Positions 32,183 to 40,517 of a stretch of 64,000 nt of DNA are shown piece by piece. The notes below the pieces were generated by a model. The model did not search any database, was not told the DNA's origin, and saw only the letters and a list, made by a program, of their open reading frames with translations. Position 1 is the first letter of the stretch, and each line of letters begins with the position of its first letter. The DNA is from JBDIAG01 sp963835085 (lineage in GTDB: Bacteria > Actinomycetota > Actinomycetes > Actinomycetales > CAWJMD01). Where the stretch lies: positions 434,001 through 498,000 of the forward strand of contig CAWIED010000001.1 of the NCBI GenBank assembly GCA_963835085.1, read 5' to 3'. The position numbers and the translations under genes are program-made.

Positions 32183-32717
32183 ATCCGCGCACTCGGTGGG
32201 CGATGGGAACTGTGGACGACGGCGAGCCTCGCTATGAACAGTGACGAGGGTGCCCCATCATGCTCGGGCTCTTCTCAGGTTCCACCTGTATTTGGGGCTT
32301 TCGAGTGATAACGAAGAAGAGCGGTTGCGCGAGATGGCGGGGCGTGGTGAGGTGCGGTCACTTCATTGGGTGCATCCGACCGTGTAGATGCCGTCTTCGG
32401 GGGTTCAGGGCATGACAAGGTTGGGCACCCCGGAGTGCCGGGCGTTCGTGCATGATGCGACGAACGGGCTGCGTTCACTACCACCGACCTCCAATGCGGC
32501 GGACTGCCCGTCTACCCGACCAGCTCGGTCGCGTCGGACACGTCACCGACGTGTGCAGCGCACATTGCGGAGCAATTTCGCGAATTGTCCAGTAGTGCAA
32601 CATTCGGTAGGCACGTATGTCGGCACCATACAGTGGCAAGCCGTGCATTGGATCAACGAACTATGAAGCGTCATAAAGACTCGGCGAAGAGGATGCGAAC
32701 TTTTCCGTCGTCTAGGC
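32183..32717. other. AT-richer region without a confident gene
   Basis: By eye this stretch has more A and T than its neighbours and lacks the codon-position bias of the flanking genes. One frame, GTG 32250 to TAG 32387, encodes 45 residues (contains LYLGLSSDNEEERLREMAG) after a weak GAGG; I rate it possible but unproven. A later frame of about 90 residues at 32388-32666 has no supporting feature. No integrase, transposase or tRNA was found. Confidence 0.4.
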
Positions 32718-32966
32718 TTGATAGCGTTCTGGATTGTTACCGTAATCATCCTCGGTCCCATGCTATTTGTCAATATTCTCACCACATTCTTCTACCACGA
32801 TCCCTTCTGCGGGTCTGGCGCGCATGTTGTGATCAACCCGCATGACAAGACCTTTCTTTGCCTCCTACCACCAGAACAGCTGCCGCGTGGGTATGAAGAA
32901 GGGAAGGGCGGAACCATCATAGAAAGAAATGACCCTAGGCTGCGGGGCTATGTTTTCGCCGGATGA
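32718..32966 (+). CDS. Small single-pass membrane protein, uncharacterised
   Basis: 82 residues from TTG 32718. One strong membrane segment (about residues 2-25, IAFWIVTVIILGPMLFVNIL) is followed by a soluble tail with two cysteines (DPFCGSG, FLCLLPPEQLP) and a charged end. There is no good ribosome-binding site, and ATG 32760 is an alternative that would shorten the helix. The next membrane ORF overlaps its end, so the two may form a pair. Base composition is less G+C-rich than in the housekeeping genes, suggesting acquired or decaying DNA. No family was recognised. Confidence 0.45.
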   Translation: MIAFWIVTVIILGPMLFVNILTTFFYHDPFCGSGAHVVINPHDKTFLCLLPPEQLPRGYEEGKGGTIIERNDPRLRGYVFAG

Positions 32967-33429
32967 CAGCACGCCTTCCGGACGCGAGAGAACGCTAAGG
33001 CGCGGCCAATTTACCCTCTATTTCATCGGCACGTGCGTGCTAGTGGCATTTGCCATCGGTAAAGTCAGATGGGGTCAACCGTCAACGACCTTGTTTGAAG
33101 ATCGCCCGTCGATGCTATCTACTCAGATCGTCGGTGCAGTGGTGGGCCTGTACGCCCTCATCGTCGGTATGGCAGCGTATTGGGCGCGCCGTATTCTGGC
33201 TGGTTGGAACCGCATTTCCATTCTTCTCTTCTGCCTGGCGCTCGTACTGTCCATTGCGTTTGGTGTCGTCGTCGCGTTCAAGTTGGCGCGATGGGAAGGC
33301 ATTGCGATACCAGGTATCGAATGGTCCGGGGGAGCGTTGGCCGTCGCCGTGGGACTAGGCTCAGCGGATCGTAGCGCTTCGCTCTGGACGCGCTTCCTGT
33401 GCGGCCAACTGGGGGAGCTCCGCACTTAG
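32950..33429 (+). CDS. Multi-pass membrane protein, uncharacterised
   Basis: 159 residues from ATG 32950; ATG 32929, with AGAAAG just before it, would add seven. There are three clear membrane segments, at about 20-38, 55-80 and 90-112, and a weaker hydrophobic stretch near 125-145. A charged N-terminus (SGRERTLRRG) suggests an inside-facing start. It overlaps the preceding small membrane gene. The last 15 residues lack hydrophobic character, and a second frame continues with membrane-like sequence (33399-33620), so the C-terminus may be frameshifted. No family was recognised. Composition is atypical for the window. Confidence 0.5.
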   Translation: MFSPDDSTPSGRERTLRRGQFTLYFIGTCVLVAFAIGKVRWGQPSTTLFEDRPSMLSTQIVGAVVGLYALIVGMAAYWARRILAGWNRISILLFCLALVLSIAFGVVVAFKLARWEGIAIPGIEWSGGALAVAVGLGSADRSASLWTRFLCGQLGELRT

Positions 33430-33620
33430 GTCTCAGCGCCCTAGGGTGGGCGCTATTCTCAAGCAACTACGCGCCATTTTCCTACTACCCTCAGATCGCT
33501 ACTGTGTTTTATGCTTGGCTCCTGAGTTCAGTGGTCACCTTCCCGCTACTGCTCGGCTGGTTCGCCCTTCGTCGCATCAGAAGGATTGCTGGCAGTGACC
33601 TACCGCCTAATGATTCCTAA
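33399..33620 (+). CDS. Small membrane ORF, possible frameshifted continuation of the preceding gene
   Basis: 73 residues from GTG 33399, overlapping the end of the previous ORF in another frame. It has two hydrophobic segments (about 10-20 and 33-55, the latter FYAWLLSSVVTFPLLLGW) and a basic tail (LRRIRRIAG). It has no ribosome-binding site, which fits the idea that it is the displaced C-terminus of the 32950 gene rather than an independent gene. There is no recognisable family. Confidence 0.35.
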   Translation: MRPTGGAPHLGLSALGWALFSSNYAPFSYYPQIATVFYAWLLSSVVTFPLLLGWFALRRIRRIAGSDLPPNDS

Positions 33621-33699
33621 GCGAATAACCGTAGCGGTGAGAGTGTTGGGGGTGCTTCAAGTTTCCGTCCCGTTCGTTCAACCTGGCACCATCGACTCC

Positions 33700-34980
33700 G
33701 TGAGTCTGCGGCCGTACGGCACCGTGCTGCGCGACCGGCGAGTGCTGGCCGTGCTGCTGCTGGGCGTGGCGATCCGCATTCCCGCCACCAGCGGCCTGGT
33801 GCTCACGTTCTACGTGGTGCAGACGCTGCACCGGAACTACGCCGAAGCAGGCTTCGTGGCCACCGCCTTCACCCTCGGAGCGGCACTCGGCGCGCCGTGG
33901 CGCGGCCGCCGCGTCGACCAAGCCGGCCTGCGGCGAGCGCTGGTGGCCTCCATCGTCTTCGAGACGGGATGCCTCGCGGCAGCGGCCTACTCCTCGTACT
34001 GGGCACTGCTCCCGCTGGCCTTCGTCGCCGGAGTCTTCACGCTGCCCTCGTTCTCCGTGATCCGGCAGAGTCTTGCCGCCCTGGTGCGTGACGACCTGCG
34101 CCGAACCGCCTTCAGCCTCGACTCCATCGGAGTGGAGTTGTCGTTCATGATCGGGCCCGCTCTCGGAGTCTGGATGGCGACGACGACGTCTCCGCGTAGT
34201 GCCGTCCTCGCCGTCGCCGCGCTCGTGTTCGTGGCCGGTTCGGCATTGTGGCTGTTCAATCCGCCCACCCGTTCCACGGCCCACCACCGCGCCCAACCGC
34301 CCTCCCTTGTGGCCCCAGACCTTGGTCGATCTGAGTCACACGAGGGCCCGGCGCGTCCGGCAGGGGAACACCCGGCGCGCCGTCCGGCAAAGAGCCGCAC
34401 CTCGGGCTGGTACTCCTCGGCTCTGTTGGTGGTGCTGGCCACCTCCACGGGCGCGACGATCGTGCTCTACGGCACCGACGTTTCCGTCTTTGCCCTGCTC
34501 AAAGCCCTCGGGCACCTCGAACAGACCGGTCTGGTCTTCGCCTTCTGGGGCATCGGATCGATCACCGGCGCGCTCATCTACGGTCAACTGCGCCACCCGG
34601 CGCACCCGCTGTGGCTCCTGGTCGGGTTGGCGGTGCTCACCGCTCCGCTGGCCTTGGCCGGATCGGTCTGGGCCGCAGCGGGTTTCGTCACCCTCGCCGG
34701 TGGCCTATGCGCCCCGGTGATCACCGCGACGGCCGACCTCGTCACCCGCCTGGTGCCCGAGACCAACCGCGGTGCGGCGCTCGGCTGGCACGGTTCTGCG
34801 CTCACCCTCGGCGGTGCGGTCGGCGGGCCCTACGCCGGCGCGGCGATCGACGCCTTCGGCCCCGCCGGCGGCCCGGTCTCGGTGGCCCTGGCGGGAGCAG
34901 CCATCGGCGTGTTGGGCCTGCTCGCTCATCGGGCGGGGGTCGGCCGAGCCACGCTCAACAGCAGCGCTCTCCAGGGCTGA
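33700..34980 (+). CDS. MFS-family membrane transporter
   Basis: 426 residues from GTG 33700, which begins a typical MFS N-terminus (SLRPYGTVLRDRRVLAVLLLGVAIRIP). Upstream in-frame starts would add an unrelated stretch from the AT-richer zone. About 11-12 membrane segments are visible. A hydrophilic central loop of about 60 residues (roughly 195-255, rich in Pro, Arg and His) joins the halves. The arrangement resembles drug- or sugar-efflux MFS proteins, but no specific motif fixes the substrate. G+C content rises sharply at its start, marking the end of the AT-richer patch. Its 3' end overlaps the convergent ybdD gene by 26 bp. Confidence 0.85.
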   Translation: MSLRPYGTVLRDRRVLAVLLLGVAIRIPATSGLVLTFYVVQTLHRNYAEAGFVATAFTLGAALGAPWRGRRVDQAGLRRALVASIVFETGCLAAAAYSSYWALLPLAFVAGVFTLPSFSVIRQSLAALVRDDLRRTAFSLDSIGVELSFMIGPALGVWMATTTSPRSAVLAVAALVFVAGSALWLFNPPTRSTAHHRAQPPSLVAPDLGRSESHEGPARPAGEHPARRPAKSRTSGWYSSALLVVLATSTGATIVLYGTDVSVFALLKALGHLEQTGLVFAFWGIGSITGALIYGQLRHPAHPLWLLVGLAVLTAPLALAGSVWAAAGFVTLAGGLCAPVITATADLVTRLVPETNRGAALGWHGSALTLGGAVGGPYAGAAIDAFGPAGGPVSVALAGAAIGVLGLLAHRAGVGRATLNSSALQG

Positions 34981-35179
34981 CGCCGCGAGCGTCGTCCCGT
35001 GCTCGCCAGAACGCTCGCTCGCACAGCACGGGTTCTCCGGGGTGCAACCGGGCCTGCCGGGCGACGTACGTGTCGTACGCATCGGCACCCACCACCGCCC
35101 GCACGTACCAGCGCACCCCAGCCAGCACCTCGCGAGCCCTGGACCGGGGCTTCCGATGCTGAACCGAAGCCGCGGACAT
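34955..35179 (-). CDS. YbdD/YjiX-family small protein
   Basis: 74-residue soluble protein of the YbdD/YjiX family (DUF466), nearly always encoded with CstA-type transporters. The core VRWYVRAVVGADAYDTYVA and the HPGEPVLCERAFWRAR motif are typical, and the C-terminus ends in RCC, as in many actinobacterial members. The ATG overlaps the cstA stop by 4 bp, so translation is coupled. It probably modulates the transporter; the mechanism is unknown. Its 3' end runs 26 bp into the convergent MFS gene. Confidence 0.92.
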   Translation of the reverse strand: MSAASVQHRKPRSRAREVLAGVRWYVRAVVGADAYDTYVARQARLHPGEPVLCERAFWRARDDARGVSPGERCC

Positions 35180-37476
35180 CAGTGGTGCCTACCCGTCGGA
35201 GTGGGCTCCAACCCGGCGTCGTCCCACATCGAGAGCACCTCGCGCTCGGCCGCCGTGGGCGCGAACCCCGCGGGGGCAAAGATCTGGGACGACATCTTCT
35301 GCGTCTCGCTCGTGGTCACCGAGCCGCTGTGCAACGTGCGCGCGATCACCACGATCGCTGCGACCACCACGATGATCACGAGCAGGGCGAACACGATCGA
35401 CAGGGTGCCCTGCACGGCGGTGTTGAAGATGACCTGGTGCATCTGAGCCGGAGTCTTGGCCGGCGCCACCAGCTTGTCCGCCGCTTCGGCTTTGACGTAG
35501 ACGTCGTGTTGCGTCCAATACCCGATAGCCGGATTGCTGCTGAAGATCTTCTGCCACGACGCGGTCAGCGTCACGAGCAGATCCCAGCACAGCGGAATAC
35601 CGGGCACCCACGCCCACTTCGCCTTCCCCTGCTTGACGAGGATGGTCGTCACCACGGTCAACGCCACGGCGGCCAGCAGCTGGTTCGAGATGCCGAAGAG
35701 CGGGTACAGCGTGTAGATCCCGCCCAGGGGGTCTTGCACCCCCATGATGAGCACCGAGCCCCAGCCCAGGACGATCAGCGCCGAGCACAGCCAGGCGCCG
35801 ACAGACCACGACGGGTCCTTGAACCGGCCCAGCCCCGGGATGTTGCCGATCGTGTCCGAGAGCATGAACCGCGCCACCCGGGTTCCGGCGTCGATGGTCG
35901 TAAGGATGAACAGCGCCTCGAACATGACGGCGAAGTGATACCAGAACGACTTGAGTCCGCCGCCGCCGAAGACCGCCATCACCTCCGACATCCCGAAGGC
36001 CAGCGTGGGTGCACCACCGGTACGCGACAGGATCGTGTGCTCTCCGACGCCCGTCGCCGCGCTCGAGAGCACACTCGGGTCGATCGGCGGCAGCGGGGTT
36101 CCGGCGGGGGAGACGAGCCCGAGGCTGTTCACGTAGGTGGCGGCCGTCTGCGGCGTCGGAGTGCCGGTGCCGCCACTGGTGAGCCCTGCGGCGGCGTTCA
36201 TGGCGAAGTAGATGTGCGGGTCGATGCTCACGGCCGCCACCAGCGCCATGATCGCCACGAACGACTCGGTGAGCATGCCGCCGTAGCCGATGAGGCGCGC
36301 CTGGCTTTCCTTCTCGAGCATCTTCGGTGTGGTGCCCGAGGAGATCAGCGCGTGGAAGCCCGACAGTGCACCGCAGGCGATCGTGATGAACAGGAACGGG
36401 AAGAGCGACCCGGCGAACACCGGACCCATGCCGTTGCGCCCGAACTCCGTCAGCGCCGGCACCTTCACCACAGGCGAGGCCACGATGATGCCGATCGCCA
36501 GTAGCGCGATCGTGCCGACCTTCATGAAGGTGGAGAGGTAGTCGCGCGGCGCCAGCAGCAGCCACACCGGCAGGATCGACGCGGCGAAGCCGTAGATGCA
36601 CATGAACACCGCGAGCGTGAGCTTGTCGAGGGTGAACACGCCCGCCAGCGTGGGGTTGCCGGCCACCCAGCTGCCCCCGATGATCGCGAGCAGCAGCAGC
36701 GCGACCCCGATCGCAGAACACTCCAGCACAGCGCCCGGCCGGATGAACCGCAGATATACCCCCATGAACAGCGCGATCGGGATGGTCATCGCAATCGAGA
36801 AGACGCCCCACGGGCTCTCGGCCAGAGCACCGATCACGACGATGCCGAGCACCGCGATGAGGATGATCATGATCGCCAGCACGGCCACCAGGGCAGCTGC
36901 ACCGCCCACGACGCCGAGTTCGTCCCGGGCCATCTGCCCCAGGCTGCGTCCACGTCGGCGCACCGACAGGTGCAGCACCATGTAGTCCTGCACTCCACCG
37001 GCGAACACAACGCCGATGATGATCCACATCGTGCCGGGCAGGTAGCCCATCTGAGCCGCCAGCACCGGCCCCACCAGCGGACCTGCTCCCGCCACCGCCG
37101 CGAAGTGGTGCCCGAACAGCACCCGGCGGTCGGTGGGCATGTAGTCGCGGCCATTGTCGAGTTCCTCGGCCGGGGTCGCGCGGCTGTCGTCGGGCTGCAG
37201 GACCTTGTCCTGGATCATCCGGGCGTAGAAGCGGAACGCGATGAGGTAGCTGCAGATCGCGGCGACCACGATCCACACCGCGCTCACGTGCTCGCCGCGG
37301 ACGATGGCGATCATCGTCCAGCCGATGGCGCCCAACACGGCGATGACCGCGAACACCACTCGATTCACGACCGAACGAGACGGCTTCTCCCGTACCCCGA
37401 CCGGCGGCCGGTCGTCGTCTCCGTACAGCAGCACCGCAGTGCCATCTAGTGTGGTGGACCCTTGTCGGACACTCAT
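35179..37476 (-). CDS. cstA: CstA-family peptide/pyruvate transporter
   Basis: 765-residue polytopic protein with about 16-18 membrane segments. CstA-family signatures include DGRDYMPT-type NGRDYMPTDRRVLFGHHF, AGAGPLVGPVLAAQMGYLPG, GGVQDYMVLHLSVRRRGRS and PLFGISNQLLAAVAL. E. coli CstA and BtsT import peptides or pyruvate under carbon limitation. The ATG is preceded by AGGGGGAT. It forms a two-gene unit with ybdD. No LytTR-type two-component system (as for btsT) is adjacent, so regulation is unknown. It belongs to the block separating sseB from infC. Confidence 0.96.
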   Translation of the reverse strand: MSVRQGSTTLDGTAVLLYGDDDRPPVGVREKPSRSVVNRVVFAVIAVLGAIGWTMIAIVRGEHVSAVWIVVAAICSYLIAFRFYARMIQDKVLQPDDSRATPAEELDNGRDYMPTDRRVLFGHHFAAVAGAGPLVGPVLAAQMGYLPGTMWIIIGVVFAGGVQDYMVLHLSVRRRGRSLGQMARDELGVVGGAAALVAVLAIMIILIAVLGIVVIGALAESPWGVFSIAMTIPIALFMGVYLRFIRPGAVLECSAIGVALLLLAIIGGSWVAGNPTLAGVFTLDKLTLAVFMCIYGFAASILPVWLLLAPRDYLSTFMKVGTIALLAIGIIVASPVVKVPALTEFGRNGMGPVFAGSLFPFLFITIACGALSGFHALISSGTTPKMLEKESQARLIGYGGMLTESFVAIMALVAAVSIDPHIYFAMNAAAGLTSGGTGTPTPQTAATYVNSLGLVSPAGTPLPPIDPSVLSSAATGVGEHTILSRTGGAPTLAFGMSEVMAVFGGGGLKSFWYHFAVMFEALFILTTIDAGTRVARFMLSDTIGNIPGLGRFKDPSWSVGAWLCSALIVLGWGSVLIMGVQDPLGGIYTLYPLFGISNQLLAAVALTVVTTILVKQGKAKWAWVPGIPLCWDLLVTLTASWQKIFSSNPAIGYWTQHDVYVKAEAADKLVAPAKTPAQMHQVIFNTAVQGTLSIVFALLVIIVVVAAIVVIARTLHSGSVTTSETQKMSSQIFAPAGFAPTAAEREVLSMWDDAGLEPTPTGRHH

Positions 37477-37600
37477 CTGTGTATCCCCCTAAGCCCGGAT
37501 CGGACGGCCCCGGTGCCGCTCGGGGCGGACGCTACGCCGCCCTTGAAGTGCCTTCTAGTTCAAATGGTCGTCGGGGTCGAATCGTCACCGTTCTGGAATG

Positions 37601-37630
37601 TTCAGACCGCGATGGCCAGCCTGCTACCCT
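37601..37630 (+). promoter_or_regulatory. Putative promoter and long leader of the infC operon
   Basis: TTCAGA (37601-37606), an 18-bp spacer, then TACCCT (37625-37630) would start transcription near 37637 and leave a leader of about 220 nt before infC. The leader contains GTGGAGG/CCTCCCAC (about 37643-37661), able to form a hairpin. Long regulated leaders are common for infC-rpmI-rplT operons; which mechanism applies here is not evident. Confidence 0.45.
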
Positions 37631-37858
37631 GGGGAGTCGCAAAGTGGAGGTCTCCTCCCACCCGCGTCCACCTCAGGTGGCCGGGTCGTTCTGGTCTGCA
37701 GCATCGGCCAGATTGGTCGGCAGCGTCGGCCATCGTCTGTCACCACGTGTGACGGGGATGGGTCCTAGCCGTCGACGTTCGAGACCTCTGATTTGTGCAT
37801 CCGACTTCGGGCAGTTGCCTGTCGTCGGCGAAGTATCCACTTCTCAGAGGAGAACCAC

Positions 37859-38521
37859 ATCACCGAGCCGCGTATCAATGATCGGATCCGGGTACCCGAG
37901 GTTCGACTGGTCGGCCCTGCCGGCGAGCAAGTGGGCATCGTCCGCCTTGAAGATGCCCTTCGGCTGGCCGCTGAGGCAGACCTCGATCTCGTCGAGGTAG
38001 CCCCCAACGAGCGTCCCCCCGTGTGCAAGCTCATGGACTTCGGCAAGTTCAAGTACGAAGCCGACATGAAGGCGCGCGAGGCCCGCAAGAACCAGGCAAA
38101 CACCGTCCTGAAGACCATTCGGCTGCGCCTCAAGATCGACCCGCACGACTACGAGACCAAGCGCGGCCAGGCCGCCAAGTTCCTCGCAGCCGGCGACAAG
38201 GTCAAGGTCATGATCATGTTCCGCGGCCGTGAGCAGTCGCGCCCAGAGATGGGTTACCGGTTGCTGCAACGCATCGCGGGCGACCTGTCTGACTTCGGTT
38301 ACGTGGAGAGCTCACCCCTTCAGGACGGCCGCAACATGACCATGGTCATCGGGCCCGCGAAGAAGAAGTCCGAAAGCCGGGCGAGCCGTGGCGCCGCACG
38401 TCGCCCTCGCCATGAGGAGCCGGGCGAGGCGCCCGAGGTGGCGTCCACCGCACCGGAGGAGATCGTCGAAGCCGACGTAGCCCCCACCAGCGACACTGTC
38501 GAGCAGCCCGCCCAGAGCTGA
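37859..38521 (+). CDS. infC: Translation initiation factor IF-3, apparent ATC start
   Basis: 220-residue IF-3. It binds the 30S subunit, blocks subunit joining and proofreads start codons. The N-terminal domain begins ITEPRINDRIRVPEVRLVGP and continues PPVCKLMDFGKFKYE; the C-terminal domain contains IRLRLKIDPHDYETKRGQA and KVMIMFRGREQ. An acidic/Ala tail of about 45 residues follows. There is no ATG or GTG where homologues start. Instead ATC 37859 lies 6 nt after a perfect GAGGAG. Non-standard infC starts (AUU in E. coli) are known and underlie autoregulation by IF-3. It is first gene of infC-rpmI-rplT. Confidence 0.95.
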   Translation: MTEPRINDRIRVPEVRLVGPAGEQVGIVRLEDALRLAAEADLDLVEVAPNERPPVCKLMDFGKFKYEADMKAREARKNQANTVLKTIRLRLKIDPHDYETKRGQAAKFLAAGDKVKVMIMFRGREQSRPEMGYRLLQRIAGDLSDFGYVESSPLQDGRNMTMVIGPAKKKSESRASRGAARRPRHEEPGEAPEVASTAPEEIVEADVAPTSDTVEQPAQS

Positions 38522-38598
38522 CGCCAGCCAGCACACACCCCACGTCAGTGGGGTCCGACCCGAGCCCAGGCTCGGCTGAACCGAGGAGAACGGCAGTC

Positions 38599-38793
38599 AT
38601 GCCGAAGAACAAGACCCACAGCGGCACCAAGAAGCGGGTGCGCGTCACCGGCGCCGGCAAGCTCATGCGCGAGCAGGCCTTCGGCCGCCACCTCATGGAG
38701 CACAAGTCGAGCCGCCGGGCCCGTCGGCTTTCGGACGACGTCGCCGTTGCCAAGGCCGACGTCTCCAAGCTCCGCAAGCTGCTCGGCCGCTGA
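38599..38793 (+). CDS. rpmI: Ribosomal protein bL35
   Basis: 64-residue basic protein of the large ribosomal subunit. MPKNKTHSGTKKRVRVTG at the N-terminus and KLMREQAFGRHLMEHKSSRR are the family signatures. The ATG follows GAGGAG. It lies between infC and rplT in the conserved operon, 77 bp after infC. The length is normal and nothing unusual was seen. Confidence 0.98.
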   Translation: MPKNKTHSGTKKRVRVTGAGKLMREQAFGRHLMEHKSSRRARRLSDDVAVAKADVSKLRKLLGR

Positions 38794-38851
38794 CCCCCAC
38801 CCACTTCTGCCCGTGCACTGAACGGGCAGTCCCAACGACAGGAGACATCAC

Positions 38852-39223
38852 GTGGCACGCGTGAAGCGGGCGGTCAACGCCCAGAAGAAGCGCCGGGAGA
38901 CCCTCGAGCGGGCCAGCGGTTACCGCGGTCAGCGGTCGCGGCTCTACCGCAAGGCCAAGGAGCAGGTCACTCACTCCCTCGTGTACGCCTACCGCGACCG
39001 TAAGGCGCGCAAGGGCGACTTCCGTCGGCTCTGGATCCAGCGCATCAACGCTGCGGCCCGCGCCAACGGCATGACGTACAACCGTTTCGTCCAGGGCCTC
39101 AAGGTGGCCGGCATCGAGGTCGACCGCCGGATGCTCGCCGAGCTCGCGGTCAACGACGCTCCGGCCTTCGCCGCCCTTGTGGAGCTGGCCAAGGCCAACG
39201 TCCCCGCGGCCTCTGCGGCCTGA
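38852..39223 (+). CDS. rplT: Ribosomal protein bL20
   Basis: 123-residue basic protein that binds 23S rRNA early in large-subunit assembly and in several bacteria represses its own operon. ARVKRAVNAQKKRRETLERA, GYRGQRSRLYRKAKEQV and RRLWIQRINAAARANG are diagnostic. The start is GTG with AGGAGA upstream. It is third gene of infC-rpmI-rplT. The C-terminus carries a short Ala-rich extension. The adjacent rRNA methylase gene starts 38 bp later. Confidence 0.98.
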   Translation: MARVKRAVNAQKKRRETLERASGYRGQRSRLYRKAKEQVTHSLVYAYRDRKARKGDFRRLWIQRINAAARANGMTYNRFVQGLKVAGIEVDRRMLAELAVNDAPAFAALVELAKANVPAASAA

Positions 39224-39261
39224 TCGGCGCCGACGGCCCACGTTCCAGCACGAACGCCCGG

Positions 39262-40080
39262 ATGGCTGACACCCTGACCAACCCCCGCGCTGAGCGGGTG
39301 CGGTCGGTGGCACGGCTGTCCGGGCGTTCTGCGCGTCGACGCGCCGGTCTGTTCCTCGCCGAGGGTCCCTCGTGCGTGCGCGCCGCCCTCCAGGTAAGCG
39401 GCGCGGCCAAGGACGTCTACGTCACGAGCGAGGCGCTCGCACGGCACCCCGACCTGGCCGGCCTCATCGAGCGGGCCGGAGCCACGCTGTGGCCCTGCAC
39501 CGACGACGTCCTGCAGGCGATGGCCGACACGGTCACTCCCCAAGGGGTTCTGGCGGTGTGCAGGATTCCGGAACCAAGCCTTGACGCCGTCCTGCAGCAC
39601 GGTCCCCGCCTCGTGGCCGTGCTCGCGCATGTGCGCGACCCGGGCAACGCTGGGACGGTGATCCGCGCGGCCGACGCAGCCGGCGCAGACGCCGTGGTGC
39701 TCACCGACGCGAGCGTCGACCCCTACAACCCCAAGTGTGTCCGCTCCAGCACGGGCAGCATCTTCGCATTGCCGGTGCTGGCGGGGCTGCCGCTCCCCGA
39801 GGTGCTCGACGCCCTCCGTGCCTCCGGTTGCACAGTGCTGGCGGCCGACGGGGTAGGCCCAGCAGACCTCGACGCGTTGGCCGACGGCGCCGAGCCCGGG
39901 CTGGCGCGGCCCACCGCCTGGGTGTTCGGCAATGAGGCGTGGGGCATGAGCCAGGCCGACCGCGACCTCGCCGACCTGGTTGTACGAGTGCCCATTCACG
40001 GTCGGGCCGAGTCGCTCAACCTGGCGATGGCCGCCACCGTGTGCCTGTACGCGTCCGCGCGTGCGCAGCGACACCCCTGA
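39262..40080 (+). CDS. SpoU/TrmH-family rRNA 2'-O-methyltransferase
   Basis: 272-residue SPOUT methyltransferase. An N-terminal substrate-binding domain (about 1-105) includes RRRAGLFLAEGPSCV. The knotted SAM-binding domain follows, with motif 1 VRDPGNAGTVIRAADAAG, motif 2 VFGNEAWGMS and motif 3 VPIHGRAESLNLAMAATVCLY. In actinobacteria a TrmH/RlmB-like or TsnR-like gene frequently lies between rplT and pheS, as here, but the modified nucleotide is unknown. The ATG has no clear ribosome-binding site; readthrough from rplT is likely. The gene ends 14 bp before a dispersed repeat. Confidence 0.93.
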   Translation: MADTLTNPRAERVRSVARLSGRSARRRAGLFLAEGPSCVRAALQVSGAAKDVYVTSEALARHPDLAGLIERAGATLWPCTDDVLQAMADTVTPQGVLAVCRIPEPSLDAVLQHGPRLVAVLAHVRDPGNAGTVIRAADAAGADAVVLTDASVDPYNPKCVRSSTGSIFALPVLAGLPLPEVLDALRASGCTVLAADGVGPADLDALADGAEPGLARPTAWVFGNEAWGMSQADRDLADLVVRVPIHGRAESLNLAMAATVCLYASARAQRHP

Positions 40081-40093
40081 CGCCGCTCGGCTA

Positions 40094-40475
40094 GATGATC
40101 TATGCCAAGACTGTCAGCGGTCGTGGATGGTGAGTGCCCGGCGGATGGTGGGTTCGTGTGGTCGTTGTGCTGTCCGCGATGAGGGTGGGGGCTTTGTCCG
40201 GCGTCAAAACCCCGGTGGTGTGTCCGGAATCCGGCGCCAGTGCTCGCCGGTGAGGGTCGGCCGAGCACAAGGTCCGAGCCCACGGCAGCAAAGCGGGCCG
40301 GATTCTGGACATCCACACGCCGGGAGCCGCGACCGACCACCCGGTGACTGCGCGGACGCGTCGGGTGGATGACTCGCTCCTCCAGGAGCCCCAACCATCT
40401 GCACCCTGGGCGCCGGTCACGCGTCCATCTGTCACGTTCCTCGCCCAGCTGCGGCCAGTTTGGTGACATCCCAGC
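40094..40475 (-). repeat. Dispersed non-coding element, reverse-oriented relative of 8782-9780
   Basis: Read on the minus strand from about 40475 it shows GGGATGTCACCA, AACGTGACAGATGGACGCG, GGTGGTCGGTCGCGGCTCCC, then the 89-bp family III element, and ends with TGGCATAGATCATC (40107-40094). The same blocks occur in the same order after rluD. It fills the 437-bp gap after the rRNA methylase. No gene was seen on either strand. Confidence 0.72.
40222..40310. repeat. 89-bp inverted-repeat element (family III), second copy
   Basis: GTCCGGAATCCGGC (40222-40235) and GCCGGATTCTGGAC (40297-40310) match at 13 of 14 complementary positions. The interior is related to the reverse complement of 25726-25813. 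The element is nested in the larger dispersed element. Confidence 0.78.
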
Positions 40476-40517
40476 GAACCCACCCAAGCGCAGAGCGATC
40501 TACGTGCCACGAGCCGG

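Noticed and set aside
32388..32666. Protein-coding gene of about 92 residues
   Set aside because: No ribosome-binding site, no codon-position bias and no recognisable composition; it lies in the AT-richer stretch where short frames arise by chance.
34999..36504. 501-residue frame antisense to cstA
   Set aside because: It is a shadow frame with Arg/His/Asp-rich composition and no motifs.
35189..37276. 695-residue frame overlapping cstA on the same strand
   Set aside because: The Arg/Gly/His-rich composition is typical of an out-of-frame reading; the CstA frame has clear family motifs.
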